This document shows, piece after piece, positions 34,901 to 45,684 of a stretch of DNA of 64,000 nt. The notes beneath the pieces were generated by a model. It was not told the DNA's origin. It saw only the letters and a list, made by a program, of their open reading frames with translations, and did not search any database. A program made the translations under genes and the position numbers. Each line of letters begins with the position of its first letter. Position 1 is the stretch's first letter. This DNA comes from Thermothielavioides terrestris NRRL 8126 (lineage: Eukaryota; Ascomycota; Sordariomycetes; Sordariales; Chaetomiaceae): the NCBI RefSeq assembly GCF_000226115.1, contig NC_016460.1, forward strand, positions 3,844,001 through 3,908,000, written 5' to 3'.

Positions 34901-37628
34901 ATCAGGCTAGAGAACAGCTTGACCGCGGACAGCAGCAGGTCAAACCTCTCGGCGAACACGTCGAGATTGGCTGTAATCCTGGGCAGGCGCCCAGATCGGG
35001 TGTCGCTGTTGATGAGCGCACACCGTGCCATGTAGGACCACACCCGGCCAGGGCAGACAGGAACGGCTGCGTGCAGAAACTGGAGGCAGGATGTGAGAGC
35101 GGCAATCTTGGAACTGTCGAGGTCCACGAGTTCCTCCTCGACCAGGCTATCGATCGCGTCGCAAACGATGCTGATGATGTCCTTGCCCCGCGGGAGCAAG
35201 CGGCTGGCCTCGGCCAGTATCTTCAGGCCCCTGTCGGAATCAGCCTTTGACGATCTCAAGGCTTCAGCTCGCAGAACCGTCGCTAAGAGCGAGATGCCCT
35301 CAACTAGCTCGTCGACCGTCAGAAAACCCAGCCCGGTCTCGTAGGCGCCCGCCATGAGATTCGCCTCGAGGCGCTTGCCAAAGAGGGCCAGGACGGAATG
35401 CTCGAATTCCAGCTTGGCGACTCTCCCAACATCGGTCACGAAGCGCCCAAATGTCCCACGCGGTATTGTGCATTTCTCCTCGGGAGATAAGTGCCTGTTG
35501 AATTTCAATGTTGAGTCGAACAAGTCGATGTCTCGCGTCAGACGGAACGAGTTGGTATTTTCCTCCTCAAAGACCAGTTCGTATGACGTATCCCACCGTG
35601 GGTCCCAATTGACGGTGAGGCTTGGGGTCCTGAGCAGCAGCGCCATGAGGGTCTCGGAGTTCTCCTCGTCCGCGACCAAAGCGGCTGTTAAGATGCGACA
35701 GAGGGAGGCAAAGGGGAGGAATTCGTAGGGGAAGCGGTTTTGTGACTGAGATGTGTATTGTACGTTGAGCGCGTCGTCCTTCAGCATGCGAGTGTAGACG
35801 GCGAGGGTAGAGGCGTCGGATGGGGTGTCGAGAGAGATGTCCCAGTATTGGGCACCGCCCGAGAGGGTGGAGAGGAGACAAGAGACGGGTTCCGCCTGGT
35901 AACCCACGTAATGGGAACTCCGTCTCAGAAGGTCTTGGAAGGCCAGGCGCGCGCGGGCGCCCAGAACTGTCCGGAATGCTGCTAGCTGGCCGCTTCCCAA
36001 ACATAAGGCCATCTCAGCCATCAGATCGTAGACTTGGCCCCGAGCGGTGGCTACCTTGGCCATGTTCTCGGCTGGCTCAATGTTCCGCTCGAGCTGCTGG
36101 GACGCAAGGAAAAGGTCGTAGGAACAGGCTTCGATGGAGACGATGCTCCCAGCCGAGTTCCTCCTCTGGCGGCTGGCGGGTTCGTATTCGAGTTCAAACC
36201 CGGCTTGCGCCCGCTGGTTTTGTAGTAGGTCGCGCCGTTCGGCCCGCTCCTGGTACCCGAGGTGCATCTGGTGCAGGATGAGAGACCAAGCAAACACCAC
36301 AGGCAGCGTTGTCAGCAGGCCGGCACCGGCCGCAGCGGCGATCGTCGAGTGGATTGCTGTGAGGGCGTCGGAGGAAGCCAGGTAGGGATCTTCGGTCTCA
36401 AGCAGGTCGACGTCTTGGTCCAGGTGGGCGAGTGCCCTGTCGATGTTGAGGAACTTCAAGGAGACGACGGCAACCAGGCTCCGGAGCGGCAAGATGAGCT
36501 CAGCAATCAGCTCGTGTCCTGCGAAAACCGACTCGAAGAATTCGCATTCGTCCATAAGGGCAAACCACTGGACCACGAGCTCAGGGGGAGCAAAGGTCGG
36601 ATGCTTCAGATCCAAGATCTGGAACACCAATGACATGGCGTGGATTGCCTCGGTGAGCGCCGTCCTGATCCAGTCGACCTCGAAGGCGTCTGTCAGCATC
36701 TCCTTGTCCAGGGATTCCGGGGCGGCCTGAGTCCGCTTGACGCAGTCGTCGAGGACGCGTATGTATGTGGGTGCCAGGGCGTCAAGGCGAGACGTGTCGG
36801 GCTTCGCGGCATCCTCGTCAAAGCCAAAAGCTTCCACGACGACGGCTCGGCGCAGGCGATCCAATTCCGGCGGAGCGGCTGACGACCGCGAGTATATCAG
36901 GAAGGTGAGGAGCGCGTCGACGGCACCCAGGAAGGACCGGCGCTCGGACAGGTAAGTCGCTAGGAGACGCTGGCGGCGCCGGATGTCGCTCTCAAAGTCG
37001 GCCCATGTCGCCTCGGCATCGACCACCGCGGTCACGTTCAGCAGCGCAAGGATGGCAGAGGCCTGGGCATCGCCCACGCCCGCTGCTTCTTGGATGTTGG
37101 TGACATCCTGGGTCGAAAGCGGCCCCGTGAGGTGACTGAGAGCACGGGACTGGTACTCGACCAGCACGATGCGGAGGGCGGCAAGCTCGTTGATGTGGGC
37201 GTTCTTGCTCAACCAGCGCGCGTCGTCCTTCAGGGTATCGAGGTTGTAGGGGTCGCTCGGGGACGGCACGATGTTGATAGCGCCGGTCTTGGTCTCAAAG
37301 TCGAGTTTCGACTGGTTCGTCGGGGGCGCGAAGGTCAGGGCGGGCTCCCTGAGCAACTGGTGGACGAAGCCGTCTCGGAGGAAGGCCGACACGGCGGCGC
37401 TAGTAAGTCGGTCGCAAGACCGATCCTCGAGCGCAGATGCGACAAGCCTCCATGACCTGGTCCAGGGGAGCTAGGGCGTCAGCATTCGATGCATCAAATT
37501 GCAATCGGGGCCGTACAAGGTGAAATGAAGTAAAAAGAGAAGAAAATGTAGACCTACAGGATGATCTCCCTGCCGCTCAAGCACTCCTCGAGCGGCGGCA
37601 AATACGTTCTATCGGTCAGGGTAGCCAT
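31964..37628 (-). CDS. nup188: Nucleoporin NUP188 (1833 aa, 3 exons)
   Basis: Exons on the - strand: 37628-37558, 37456-33409, 33346-31964; introns 101 and 62 nt. The protein starts MATLTDRTYLPPLEECLSGR and continues ILSWRLVASALEDR after splicing. Throughout it has the sequence of fungal Nup188: LSTQDVTNIQEAAGVGDAQA, AFAWS-like LPVVFAWSLILHQMHLGY, QERAERRDLLQNQRAQAGFE, FRLTRDIDLF, GRFVTDVGRVAKLEFEHS, QNYWPWTIFAMQK, NASLHVNFARNFAKRYPG, then LFHAWEYLLLELSICLLPKK across the second splice and PVYGELALLLLVELSALP near the end. Length fits the family (about 1,830-1,860 in thermophilic Chaetomiaceae, from memory). Nup188 is an alpha-helical solenoid of the inner ring of the nuclear pore, binding Nic96. 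It shares a promoter region with trp1. Confidence 0.96.
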
Positions 37629-38504
37629 TGATTTACGGCCTCCATCTGCGCAAGTACGGGATTGACCGGTACTTCGATTCTCTGCGGCGACCTGGGGCAC
37701 CGTCCAGGTGGTCGGGCAGCAAACGTGGTTGGCAGGTGCCCGGCGCTGCAATTGAGACAGGAATGTTCGGCCTCAAAAAGCTGGGCCGAGACGCGCTGCC
37801 CTGACGACGCGGCGGTCCCGTCACAAGCTTCCCAGCCCAGGCAGGCGGTCAACAGCCGACCGCAAGGTTGATTTTTAGCTTGGAGACCCACTCAGATAGG
37901 CTTATCGATAAGAGTTGCACCCCGCTGTGGTCTGATGAACTATGTCCAGGACACTGGAAGCTGCCGCCACCTGCCCCTGGTGAGAGTGGGGTGCAGATTT
38001 GTCCTTCGCCCTCTTTAACCTTTATCCGATGTGCACGCAGTGGGAGGTTTGCAGCTTCTAGTTAGCCTACTAAATGGGTCCGGGTTGATCCGAAACAGGT
38101 GGGATTTCAATGTCCGATTCTGCTTTCATGAAACGCCTTCCCTGATTCGTACATAACTGTGGTGCCCGTGTACGGAGTAGAAGAAGCAGAGACTCTACCA
38201 AGCGAGCGTGACTCATCAACAAGTCGGCAGCGAGACTGGGAGGGCATTCCGAGAAGATTGAAGGCCGCTCTCCACAGGCGGTTGTTGCATCGCAGAGCCT
38301 GACTGTCTCGTGCAGCATTTTGTGCAGCATCCGTGGAAAATTGGGGTTTGGGCTTGGAGCGCTTGTTTGTCCCTTGCAGTTCGTACTTCGCCTTCACCTC
38401 CGAGCTCGGTGACGGCGACTTGGCAACAACGAAAACCAAGAACAACAGCCAACCCCAACCCCCCCAGTCACGCGCCAGACCAAGCAGGCCAGAACGTCAC
38501 CACC
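37629..38504. promoter_or_regulatory. Divergent promoter region of NUP188 (-) and trp1 (+)
   Basis: 876 bases between the two start codons. No coding sequence is supported. A perfect CPC1/Gcn4-type site (38209-38215) is listed separately. The part just before trp1 is rich in AACAAC and CCAACCCC, typical of fungal 5' leaders. Confidence 0.6.
38209..38215 (+). promoter_or_regulatory. CPC1/Gcn4-type binding site TGACTCA
   Basis: An exact TGACTCA, the palindromic consensus bound by the bZIP activator CPC1 (Gcn4 in yeast), lies about 290 bases upstream of the trp1 start. trp genes are classic targets of cross-pathway (general amino-acid) control, so the site fits its neighbour. Binding itself is inference; a 7-base motif can occur by chance. 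Confidence 0.6.
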
Positions 38505-40832
38505 ATGGGCGTCGTCCCCGTCATCGTCGATCACTCGCCCCACCATCCCGATCCGTCGCCGCTCATCCCCACGGCCTCGAACCTCATTCTCATCGACAAC
38601 TATGACTCGTTCACCTGGAACGTCTACCAGTACCTCGTGCTCGAGGGCGCCAACGTGACCGTGTTCAGGAACGACAAGATTACCCTCGACGAGCTGATCG
38701 CGAAGAAGCCGACCCAGCTGGTCATCAGCCCCGGGCCAGGGCACCCGAGCACCGACTCGGGCATCAGCCGCGATGCCATCCGCCACTTCGCCGGCAAGAT
38801 CCCCATCTTCGGCGTCTGCATGGGCCAGCAGTGCATCTTCGATGTGTACGGCGGCGACGTGAGCTTTGCCGGCGAGATTCTGCACGGCAAGACCTCGCCC
38901 CTGAGCCACGACTCGAGGGGCGTCTACGCCGGCCTGGCCCAGGGCTTGCCCGTGACCCGCTACCACTCGCTCGCCGGCACCCACGTCACGCTCCCCGAGT
39001 GCCTCGAGGTCAGCTCCTGGATCGCCAACGAGGATGGCTCCAAGGGCGTCATTATGGGTGTCCGCCACAAAGAGTACACCGTCGAGGGTGTGCAGTTCCA
39101 TCCGGAGAGCATCCTCTCTGCCGAGGGACGCGCCATGCTCAAGAACTTCCTGCTCATGCAAGGAGGCACCTGGGCCGAGAACGAGCGGTTGCAGCAGGCT
39201 GCTTCTCAGGCCGCCGCCGCCGCCAGCGCGCAGAGCGGTCCGGCTGGCGACGGAAAGCCCACGCCCGCACCCAAAAACAACATCCTCCAGAAGATTTACG
39301 CCCACCGCCGAGCCGCCGTTGCCGCCCAGAAGCAGATCCCCTCTCAACGGCCGTCAGACTTGCAAGCCGCCTACGACTTGAACCTCGCGCCGCCCCAGAT
39401 CTCGCTGGTCGACCGCCTGCGCAGCTCGCCGTTCGACGTGGCCCTGATGGCCGAGATCAAGCGAGCGTCGCCGTCCAAGGGCGTCTTTGCGCTCGACATC
39501 GACGCGCCCAGCCAGGCTCGCAAGTATGCGCTCGCCGGCGCCAGCGTCATCTCGGTGCTCACCGAGCCCGAGTGGTTCAAGGGCAGCATCGAAGACCTGC
39601 GCGCCGTACGTCAGGTCCTCAACGGGATGGCGAACCGGCCGGCCGTGCTCCGGAAGGAGTTCATCTTCGAGGAGTACCAGATTCTCGAAGCGAGGCTTGC
39701 CGGCGCCGACACGGTGCTCCTGATCGTCAAGATGCTCGAAGCCGACGTCCTGGAGCGGCTCTACAAGTACTCGCTCTCCTTGGGCATGGAACCGCTCGTC
39801 GAGGTGCAGAACGCCGAGGAGATGGCGACGGCCATCAAGCTCGGCGCCAAGGTCATCGGCGTCAACAACCGCAACCTGGAGAACTTCGAGGTCGACCTCG
39901 GCACCACAGGCCGGCTCCGGAGCATGGTGCCCCGCGACACCTTCCTGTGCGCCCTGAGCGGCATCAACTCGCACCAGGACGTCCTCGACTACAAGCGGGA
40001 CGGCGTCAACGGCGTCCTAGTCGGCGAGGCGATCATGCGGGCGCCCGACGCGTCGCAGTTCATCAGGCAACTGTGCGCCGGGCCCGAGGCTCCCGCACCG
40101 CAGGCCCCGACCAAGCCCCTGCTGGTCAAAATCTGCGGCACACGAAGCGCCCTGGCAGCCACGGAAGCGATCAAGGCCGGCGCAGACCTCATCGGCATGA
40201 TCCTCGTGCCCGGCACGAAACGCTGCGTCACGCACGAGACGGCGCTGTCCATCTCGCAGGCCGTGCACGCCAGCAAGGCCGACGCCACCGCCACCGCCAA
40301 CGCCGACTCGCCCGTCCTCCCCGAGCGGGAAGCGACCGACTTCTTCGCCCTCTCCGGCGAGCTCCTGCGGCGCAGCCGCCCCCTTCTCGTCGGCGTCTTC
40401 ATGAACCAGCCGCTGGAGGAGATCCTCGAGAAGCAGCGGCTGTACAAGCTCGACGCGGTCCAGCTGCACGGCGACGAGCCGCTCGAGTGGGCCGGCCTCA
40501 TCCCCGTGCCCGTCCTCCGCAAGTTCGCGCCCGGCCAGATCGGCCTCGGCGCGCGCGGCTACCACGCCGTGCCGCTGCTCGACTCGGGCGCCGGGTCCGG
40601 GCGGCTGCTGGACGTGGAGGCCGTGAGGGCATCGCTGGAGAAAGACGGGCAGTTGTCGGTGCTGCTTGCCGGCGGGCTGGGCCCGGAGAATGTCGCGGCC
40701 GCGGTGGCGGCGCTGGGGCCGCTGGCCGACAGGGTGCTGGGGGTGGATGTGAGCAGCGGGGTCGAGGTGGACGGGGAGCAGAGTTTGGAGAAGATTCGGG
40801 ACTTTGTTCGGGCTGCGAAGGCTATCCGGTAG
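38505..40832 (+). CDS. trp1: Trifunctional tryptophan biosynthesis protein TRP1 (775 aa)
   Basis: Single exon; ATG at 38505 in a strong context (CACCATGG). Three fused domains: class I glutamine amidotransferase (about 26-215; [22 protein letters not shown], catalytic Cys105 in GVCMGQQC, His199 and Glu201 in VQFHPES), indole-3-glycerol-phosphate synthase (about 260-530; [51 protein letters not shown]) and phosphoribosylanthranilate isomerase (about 538-775; [46 protein letters not shown]). This is the usual fungal TRP1/TrpC layout. The amidotransferase supplies ammonia to the separate anthranilate synthase component I; the other two domains catalyse the isomerase and IGP synthase steps of the same pathway. 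All key residues checked are present. Likely under cross-pathway control through the TGACTCA upstream. Confidence 0.98.
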   Translation: MGVVPVIVDHSPHHPDPSPLIPTASNLILIDNYDSFTWNVYQYLVLEGANVTVFRNDKITLDELIAKKPTQLVISPGPGHPSTDSGISRDAIRHFAGKIPIFGVCMGQQCIFDVYGGDVSFAGEILHGKTSPLSHDSRGVYAGLAQGLPVTRYHSLAGTHVTLPECLEVSSWIANEDGSKGVIMGVRHKEYTVEGVQFHPESILSAEGRAMLKNFLLMQGGTWAENERLQQAASQAAAAASAQSGPAGDGKPTPAPKNNILQKIYAHRRAAVAAQKQIPSQRPSDLQAAYDLNLAPPQISLVDRLRSSPFDVALMAEIKRASPSKGVFALDIDAPSQARKYALAGASVISVLTEPEWFKGSIEDLRAVRQVLNGMANRPAVLRKEFIFEEYQILEARLAGADTVLLIVKMLEADVLERLYKYSLSLGMEPLVEVQNAEEMATAIKLGAKVIGVNNRNLENFEVDLGTTGRLRSMVPRDTFLCALSGINSHQDVLDYKRDGVNGVLVGEAIMRAPDASQFIRQLCAGPEAPAPQAPTKPLLVKICGTRSALAATEAIKAGADLIGMILVPGTKRCVTHETALSISQAVHASKADATATANADSPVLPEREATDFFALSGELLRRSRPLLVGVFMNQPLEEILEKQRLYKLDAVQLHGDEPLEWAGLIPVPVLRKFAPGQIGLGARGYHAVPLLDSGAGSGRLLDVEAVRASLEKDGQLSVLLAGGLGPENVAAAVAALGPLADRVLGVDVSSGVEVDGEQSLEKIRDFVRAAKAIR

Positions 40833-41672
40833 TTGTCGTGTCGGGTATTTAGAGGTACATGTTGAGTGGTTGTGTTGTTCAACGTTGAGGCTTCAATGAT
40901 CATACCTCGTGCGGCTTATCCCGTGGACTTAGGAGCAACGTCACTCGGCCCCATCTCGCTCTATGGGCCAAAGAGATGGTTTTTGGCAAACAGAGTGATC
41001 TCCCTAGCCACAAGCCCCATGTCTTTCCTGGCTGCTTCCCGCAAGCCATCGAGGATTACGTGGCCTCGGAGGACCACTCTCCTGTTGACAACAGACGATT
41101 CCATGCCTCCTTCCTAACCGGCTTTTTCGTATCCGATATTTCTGCAGAAGGACTTGAGAGGGAGCTGGTTGGCAGAAAGTTGGAAGCCGCGGTTTCCGCT
41201 ACTCCGTTCTCTCCGGCAGCCAGCTTTACGAGCACGCCAGGACCCCTGAAAGGAGGAACGAGACAGCAGCCCCTTTTCTTTTCCTATACAACACTCTCTA
41301 TCCTTCTTCGCCCTCTACCTCAGTCTCCTCCCAGTCACAAGTGCCTTCACCTGCCTTGCGGTTCATCCCTTGAACGTCAACAACCGTGTTGGCACTTCCG
41401 GGAGCCAGCGAGCTACTTCGAAGTACTTTGTTCTTGCCTGCATATCCAGTTTCCCACTCCCATCGTCTCTCCAGGGCACCAGGAGCATTACTTCTGCAAT
41501 ACCACACACCCACGCTTGAAGTTGGAAGCCTCTGTTTCCCTTTGCCCCTTCTCGTTCCAACAACTCCTCTTCCCCCCCCCCCCCCCCCCTCCCAACCCCT
41601 CTCTTCTCTCTCCCCCTGTCCCCCATCCCATCTGTCATACACAAGAGAGAGAGAAAAAAAAGGCACATCAAC
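40833..41672. other. Intergenic region between trp1 and the BRCT-WGR gene
   Basis: 840 bases with no recognised gene. The right part (41.3-41.66 kb) is strongly pyrimidine-rich with a run of 14 or so C (about 41573-41588) and looks like a promoter plus 5' leader. An open frame running through it into the next gene is an effect of composition. Confidence 0.5.
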
Positions 41673-43322
41673 ATGGGCAAGGGCAAGGAAAAGCCCATCT
41701 TCCGCGGGCTGACCATCGCCGCGGCGGGCGACCTCGGCGGCGGCCAGTGGACCGACGCCAACATTGCCCGCTGGGTCGGCCTGCGCGAGGGCAGCTTCGT
41801 GCGCGACATGAGCGAGGCCGTCACACACGTCGTCTGCTCGGCGGACGAGTTCAAGCGGCGCGGGAGCATAGGTGGGTTTCGTTTTGGCTTTGCGAACTGG
41901 CTGACTGGCTACCCCCCTTTTTTTTTTCTTCGTCTTCTTCTGTCCCTGATATGCTCTCACTTTCTTTCTTTCTTTCTGTCTTTCTTTTTTTCCTTTTTCA
42001 TATCCTGCGTGTGATGATGCTAACATCCTGCTCTGCCGCCTCAGTCAAAGAGGCCCTCAAACGCCTCAACACGTGCGAGATCGTCACGCTCGACTGGCTC
42101 GAGGACTCGATGCACAAGCGGAAGCGGCTGCCCGAGGACCCCTACTCGCATGTGCAGGCGCTGAAAAGAGAGCGCGAGCGCGAGAGAAGGCGGCTCGCGG
42201 TTCTCAAGGGCCTGGAGAAAGCCGTCAGAGAGGTCAATCCGTGTAAGTGCTCCCGTTCTTTACGCCTCGGTGCTGAGGCGTCAGATGGGATTGGGGTCAG
42301 ATGGGACAGGATGGATGAAAGAGAAAAAGGGGGTGGTGCGGATGTTGTTGCTAACTGCTGCCGCAGATCTCTACCATCTTTACCGTGATTACACGTTCTT
42401 TGAGTACCAAGTGGTGCTGACGAGGGACGACGAGGAGGCGGGCATTCAGGGGGAACGCTACGTCCTTACGGTGAGTGAGATGTCAAGTCCTTTGTCTTTT
42501 GCAGCTGAGCATTTTGCTCCCATGTTTCCATGTTTTCCTCCTCTTCGAGCTCCGAAGGGGGACCTAGCTGGCTTCATCCCAAGTGAGGTTCTTGCAGTTT
42601 CGCTCCCCGGATCACTTACAACTTGAGCCCTAGCTCCACGAATCCAACAACCCCAAGCCGCACCTCTACTGGTTTGTCGCGCGGTTCTACAAGAAGAAAG
42701 GCGACCCGCAGCCCAAGGTGCACCGGCCGAGCCACGCGCCCGGCATCTTCGCTCGCGAGTTCGCCCTGTTCGAATCCTTCTTCCAAATCAAGACCGGCAT
42801 CCCCTGGGAGCAGCGTCTCATCAAGGCCGGGACGACCAGCAAGAGCTTCTTCCAGTACCAGCCGCCGGTGAGTCTTCAATGAATGCAGGGACAAAAAAAA
42901 CCGGCAAGCATTAGAGACATTGACATCCCTGTGTCCAGACGGGCGGCAAGCCAGTCGGCTGGGTCCCGAAGCAGTACCTCCCAGCCGAGGTGCCCAACAG
43001 CGCCGCCACCAAGCCCGACGTGCCTCCTCAGGTCCCAGCTGACAACAAGAACAGCACCGAAACGAGCAACCTCGAGAGCGCGAGCCAAACACCGAAAGCC
43101 CGGCAAATCTGCGACTCCCATCCCCAGCAGCTAGTGACCCCGGCGCCATCGCCCCAGGCTGACCTCGCCATCACGGTTAGTCCGGCTTCAGAGCAGACAG
43201 GCGGGCCGCCGGGCAGTCATCACCGCCGGGCCGCGCCGGGAGCTGACATTCGGGCCGTCGTCTCTGACTCGCAGGCCGGCGACCGGGCGCTCGTTATGAT
43301 CGATCTCACGGATGCCGACTGA
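41673..43322 (+). CDS. BRCT and WGR domain protein without PARP catalytic domain (372 aa, 5 exons)
   Basis: Exons 41673-41871, 42045-42242, 42367-42470, 42634-42867, 42939-43322; introns 173, 124, 163 and 71 nt, the first two with clear GCTAAC branch sites. The first 90 residues form a BRCT domain: FRGLTIAAAGDLGG, ARWVGLREGSFVRDMSEAVT, HVVCS, then CEIVTLDWLEDSMHKRKRLP with the conserved Trp. A basic helical linker (KRERERERRRLAVLKG) leads to a WGR-like domain (about 135-245): YTFFEYQVVLTRD, HLYWFVARFYKKKGDPQP, FALFESFFQIKTGIPWEQR, the last matching the F-x3-F-x2-KT-x-N-x-W-x2-R signature. The C-terminal 110 residues are disordered and end VMIDLTDAD. BRCT-WGR is the front half of fungal PARPs, but the PARP regulatory and catalytic domains are absent and the frame ends normally. 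A nuclear role in DNA damage or chromatin is plausible by domain; no function is claimed. Confidence 0.85.
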
Positions 43323-43842
43323 GCTGTGTGTGTGTGTGTGTGTGTGTTGCAGATGGTGCGGCCGGACGGACCAGCAACAACCTTTTTCCCCGGCGGACAC
43401 GCTTCGGACGAGATAACGGCGGGTGCAAAGGTCTTGATCGAAAAGGCATGTTCTGGAGAGAGGGAGGCGTGCCACGGAATCGGCGGCTGGACGGTTGAGA
43501 CAGTGGTGATGCTCAGACGGGCGGGACGGGGATGGATGGGACATACGCAGACGCTGCTTTCAGATGCAAGAACTTTGCACGCACACACACACGCCTTTGA
43601 TTCCAGTGCATGGCATAGCATACATAGCATGGCATCGCCCAGGCTTTCGACAGATAGCGGAGGTATCAAAGCCAGAATTCAATACGCTGCATTCCCATCC
43701 AAAGCCGGCCCCTTCCGAACTCCGGTCGAACCGCGCAGAGTATTAGACCTATATCCGCCTTCCCTCCCCAACTTCCCACACCTCTCGTATCGCTTGGAAG
43801 TGGGAAGGAAAAAAAAAAAAAAAAAAAGAAAAGAAAAAGGGA
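43323..43842. other. Convergent intergenic region with (GT)n microsatellite
   Basis: About 520 bases between the BRCT-WGR gene and USE1. A (GT)10-like microsatellite lies directly after the stop codon (about 43325-43347); a shorter ACACAC stretch lies near 43580 and an A-run at about 43809-43827. No gene is seen. Confidence 0.6.
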
Positions 43843-45111
43843 TTAAAACCTCAACTTCGGCCCGACCCCAACAAGCAACACAAGCACCACCATCAACCCA
43901 TAGACAAGCGCGTAAAGCTTGACCCGGCCCCACCAGCCCTCGCCCTCGGTCATGCGCTGCAGCAGGCCCATGCGGCGCGTGACGGCCTCCATGCGCTCGC
44001 CCGCCTGCGCCATGCCCCGGCCGGCGCGGTCGACCAGCGCGCGGTCCTCCTCGAGCGAGGCGCTGAAGGCGTGCGACGAGGCCTTCAGCTCCGAGGCCAG
44101 CTTGAGGATCGACTCGGAGAGCGCGTCCTGCTCGGCGCGGTGGTGGTCGAGGATCGCTTCGGTTGTGGTGGGGATTGCGGGGGCCGGGTTTGATGATGAT
44201 GATGATGTTGTTGTTGTTATTGTTGAGGTGGTGGGGCGGTTGGCGAAGAGGGTTGATCTACTGCTTGTGCTGCTAGGGGCGGTGGCGGTGGTGGTGGCTG
44301 TTGCTTGGACTTGGGGTTGCGTCGGGTTGGGTTGGCGGGACCGCAGGTTTTGGGAGGTTGCTGTTGTTGGTGTTGTTGTTATTGCCGTCGGCGCCGTCGA
44401 TGTGACTGCACCGGTTGCTGGGGAGGTTGCCGTTGTGGCGGTGTGGGCGGCGGTTGAGGGGCTAGGCTGAGATTCTGGCTCTGAGGTGTTGGCTGTTGTT
44501 GCGTCTTGGGGAGGTGGTGGCTCTACAGGTTCTGGCGCGCGGTCTGGCCGCTCGTCGTCGGGTTCCCCTGGATGTGTGTCAAGCGACCTGGTCGAGTCCA
44601 GGCTCTCGCTCGGCGTCATGACGATGTCGGCCAGAATGTCCTCCCCGTCTGATGTGTCCTCCTCGGCGATCCCACTGCCATTGTTTCCCGCGGCGGCAAA
44701 CTCGGCAAGATCACTCAGCCGTTCGGACAATTGCTCGAGAACCTCCCTTTTCCGGACTAGGTCGGCCTGGGCCTCTTGTCGACGGGCGTGGATCTTGACG
44801 GCGAGCGCTTCCTGCTCGAGCCTGGTAAGGAGCGAGCGCGCATAGCTGATGTTCTGGGGAGTTAAAGTCAGCAACCTGCACGCATTTGGGCGAGGAACCA
44901 AAACAAGTAGAACATCTAAGCATAAACATCTAGATGCTCACCGCCCGGGCCTTCTCCCGTTCAAACTCGCTCTCGCGCAGCCGGGCCTCACGCTCGGCGT
45001 CGGCGTGCAGGATGGAGCGCTGCAGCCGGCTCAGCAGCACGGTCAGGTCTGCCAGCGGGTCGGTACGTCGGGGCACTGGAGACACAGCGACGCCATGTAT
45101 TAATCGAGCCA

Positions 45112-45112
<1 letters not shown>
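43843..45112 (-). CDS. use1: SNARE protein USE1 (393 aa, 2 exons)
   Basis: Exons 45112-44942 and 44853-43843, one 88-nt intron. The N-terminus MARLIHG...DPLADLTVLLSRLQRSIL and the spliced block EREKARANISYARSLLTRLE match Use1 (PF09753). The C-terminal part has the SNARE-like helix (about 285-355; ILDHHRAEQDALSESILKLA, SASLEEDRALVDRAGRGMAQ, then MEAVTRRMGLL), a GWWGR turn and one C-terminal membrane anchor (LYALVYGLMVVLVLLVGV), so it is tail-anchored. Use1 sits in the ER with Ufe1, Sec20 and Sec22 and serves Golgi-to-ER retrograde fusion. The middle (about 125-275) is a Thr/Ser/Pro-rich low-complexity insert that makes it longer than yeast Use1. A (CAG)12 run lies 2 bases before the ATG. Shares a promoter with the mitochondrial methyltransferase gene. 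Confidence 0.9.

Positions 45113-45114
<2 letters not shown>

Positions 45115-45150
<36 letters not shown>
45115..45150 (-). repeat. (CAG)12 microsatellite in the USE1 5' leader
   Basis: Twelve perfect CTG triplets on the + strand; on the USE1 strand the leader reads (CAG)12-CA-ATG. It lies outside the coding sequence if translation starts at 45112, which the family N-terminus supports. Confidence 0.9.
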
Positions 45151-45151
<1 letters not shown>

Positions 45152-45666
45152 CTGCGCTGGGTGGGTGTCGTTGGTTTGGGAAAGTTGTCTTCAATCTGCG
45201 CACGCCGCACTGTGCAGTTGACAATGTGGCTCGTTGCTGCACCACACCGACGTCACTTGCCATTTGGAGAGCACCAACCCTAACCCTTCCATGCTGTGCG
45301 GTCACTGAGCTTGACGAGACGTGAGTTGTAGCGACACTTGAACTGCTCAATGCTTTCGGAAGCATATACGGAATAATCTCATCTGATCACCTATTACGTT
45401 TGCGGTGAACTTGCAATATCGCACTATTTGCCTCGGTTTCCTCTCGAGCCCTGGCTTGCGGCAGCAGGGTTGGGGTTATGTGGGTAGGTGCGAAATAGAT
45501 TGGCACTGTGCCATTGGCGGTAACGAACGGTCAAGTTTGGCGTGTAAATCCATTTGGAGTACCTTACACACACTGCAGCTCTGCCAGAACCGGGCATTGC
45601 ATGCAGCTTGAGCACCCTTTCTCCGAGATAAACTAGGACACATCGCTCGCTCGGACATCTCGGACC

Positions 45667-45678
45667 ATGGCTGTATGA
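45667..45678 (+). promoter_or_regulatory. Possible minimal uORF before the NDUFAF7-type gene
   Basis: ATG GCT GTA TGA in a strong start context (ACCATGG), ending 6 bases before the proposed main ATG at 45685. A second upstream ATG at 45675 opens an overlapping out-of-frame ORF. Whether these are transcribed depends on the transcription start, which cannot be seen. Confidence 0.4.
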
Positions 45679-45684
45679 CGCCGG

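Larger units (their letters stand above)
45113..45684. promoter_or_regulatory. Divergent promoter of USE1 (-) and the NDUFAF7-type gene (+)
   Basis: 572 bases between start codons. It contains a CTG12 microsatellite next to the USE1 start (45115-45150) and short upstream ATGs before the + strand gene. No further gene is supported. Confidence 0.6.

Noticed and set aside
38831..40852. 673-codon frame overlapping trp1
   Set aside because: Out-of-frame shadow in GC-rich sequence, Arg/Ala/Gly-rich; trp1 has all domains in the other frame.
40976..42388. 470-codon open frame overlapping the start of the BRCT-WGR gene
   Set aside because: It runs through a pyrimidine-rich leader and an obvious intron (41872-42044). 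The BRCT start at 41673 and the splice phases explain the region better.
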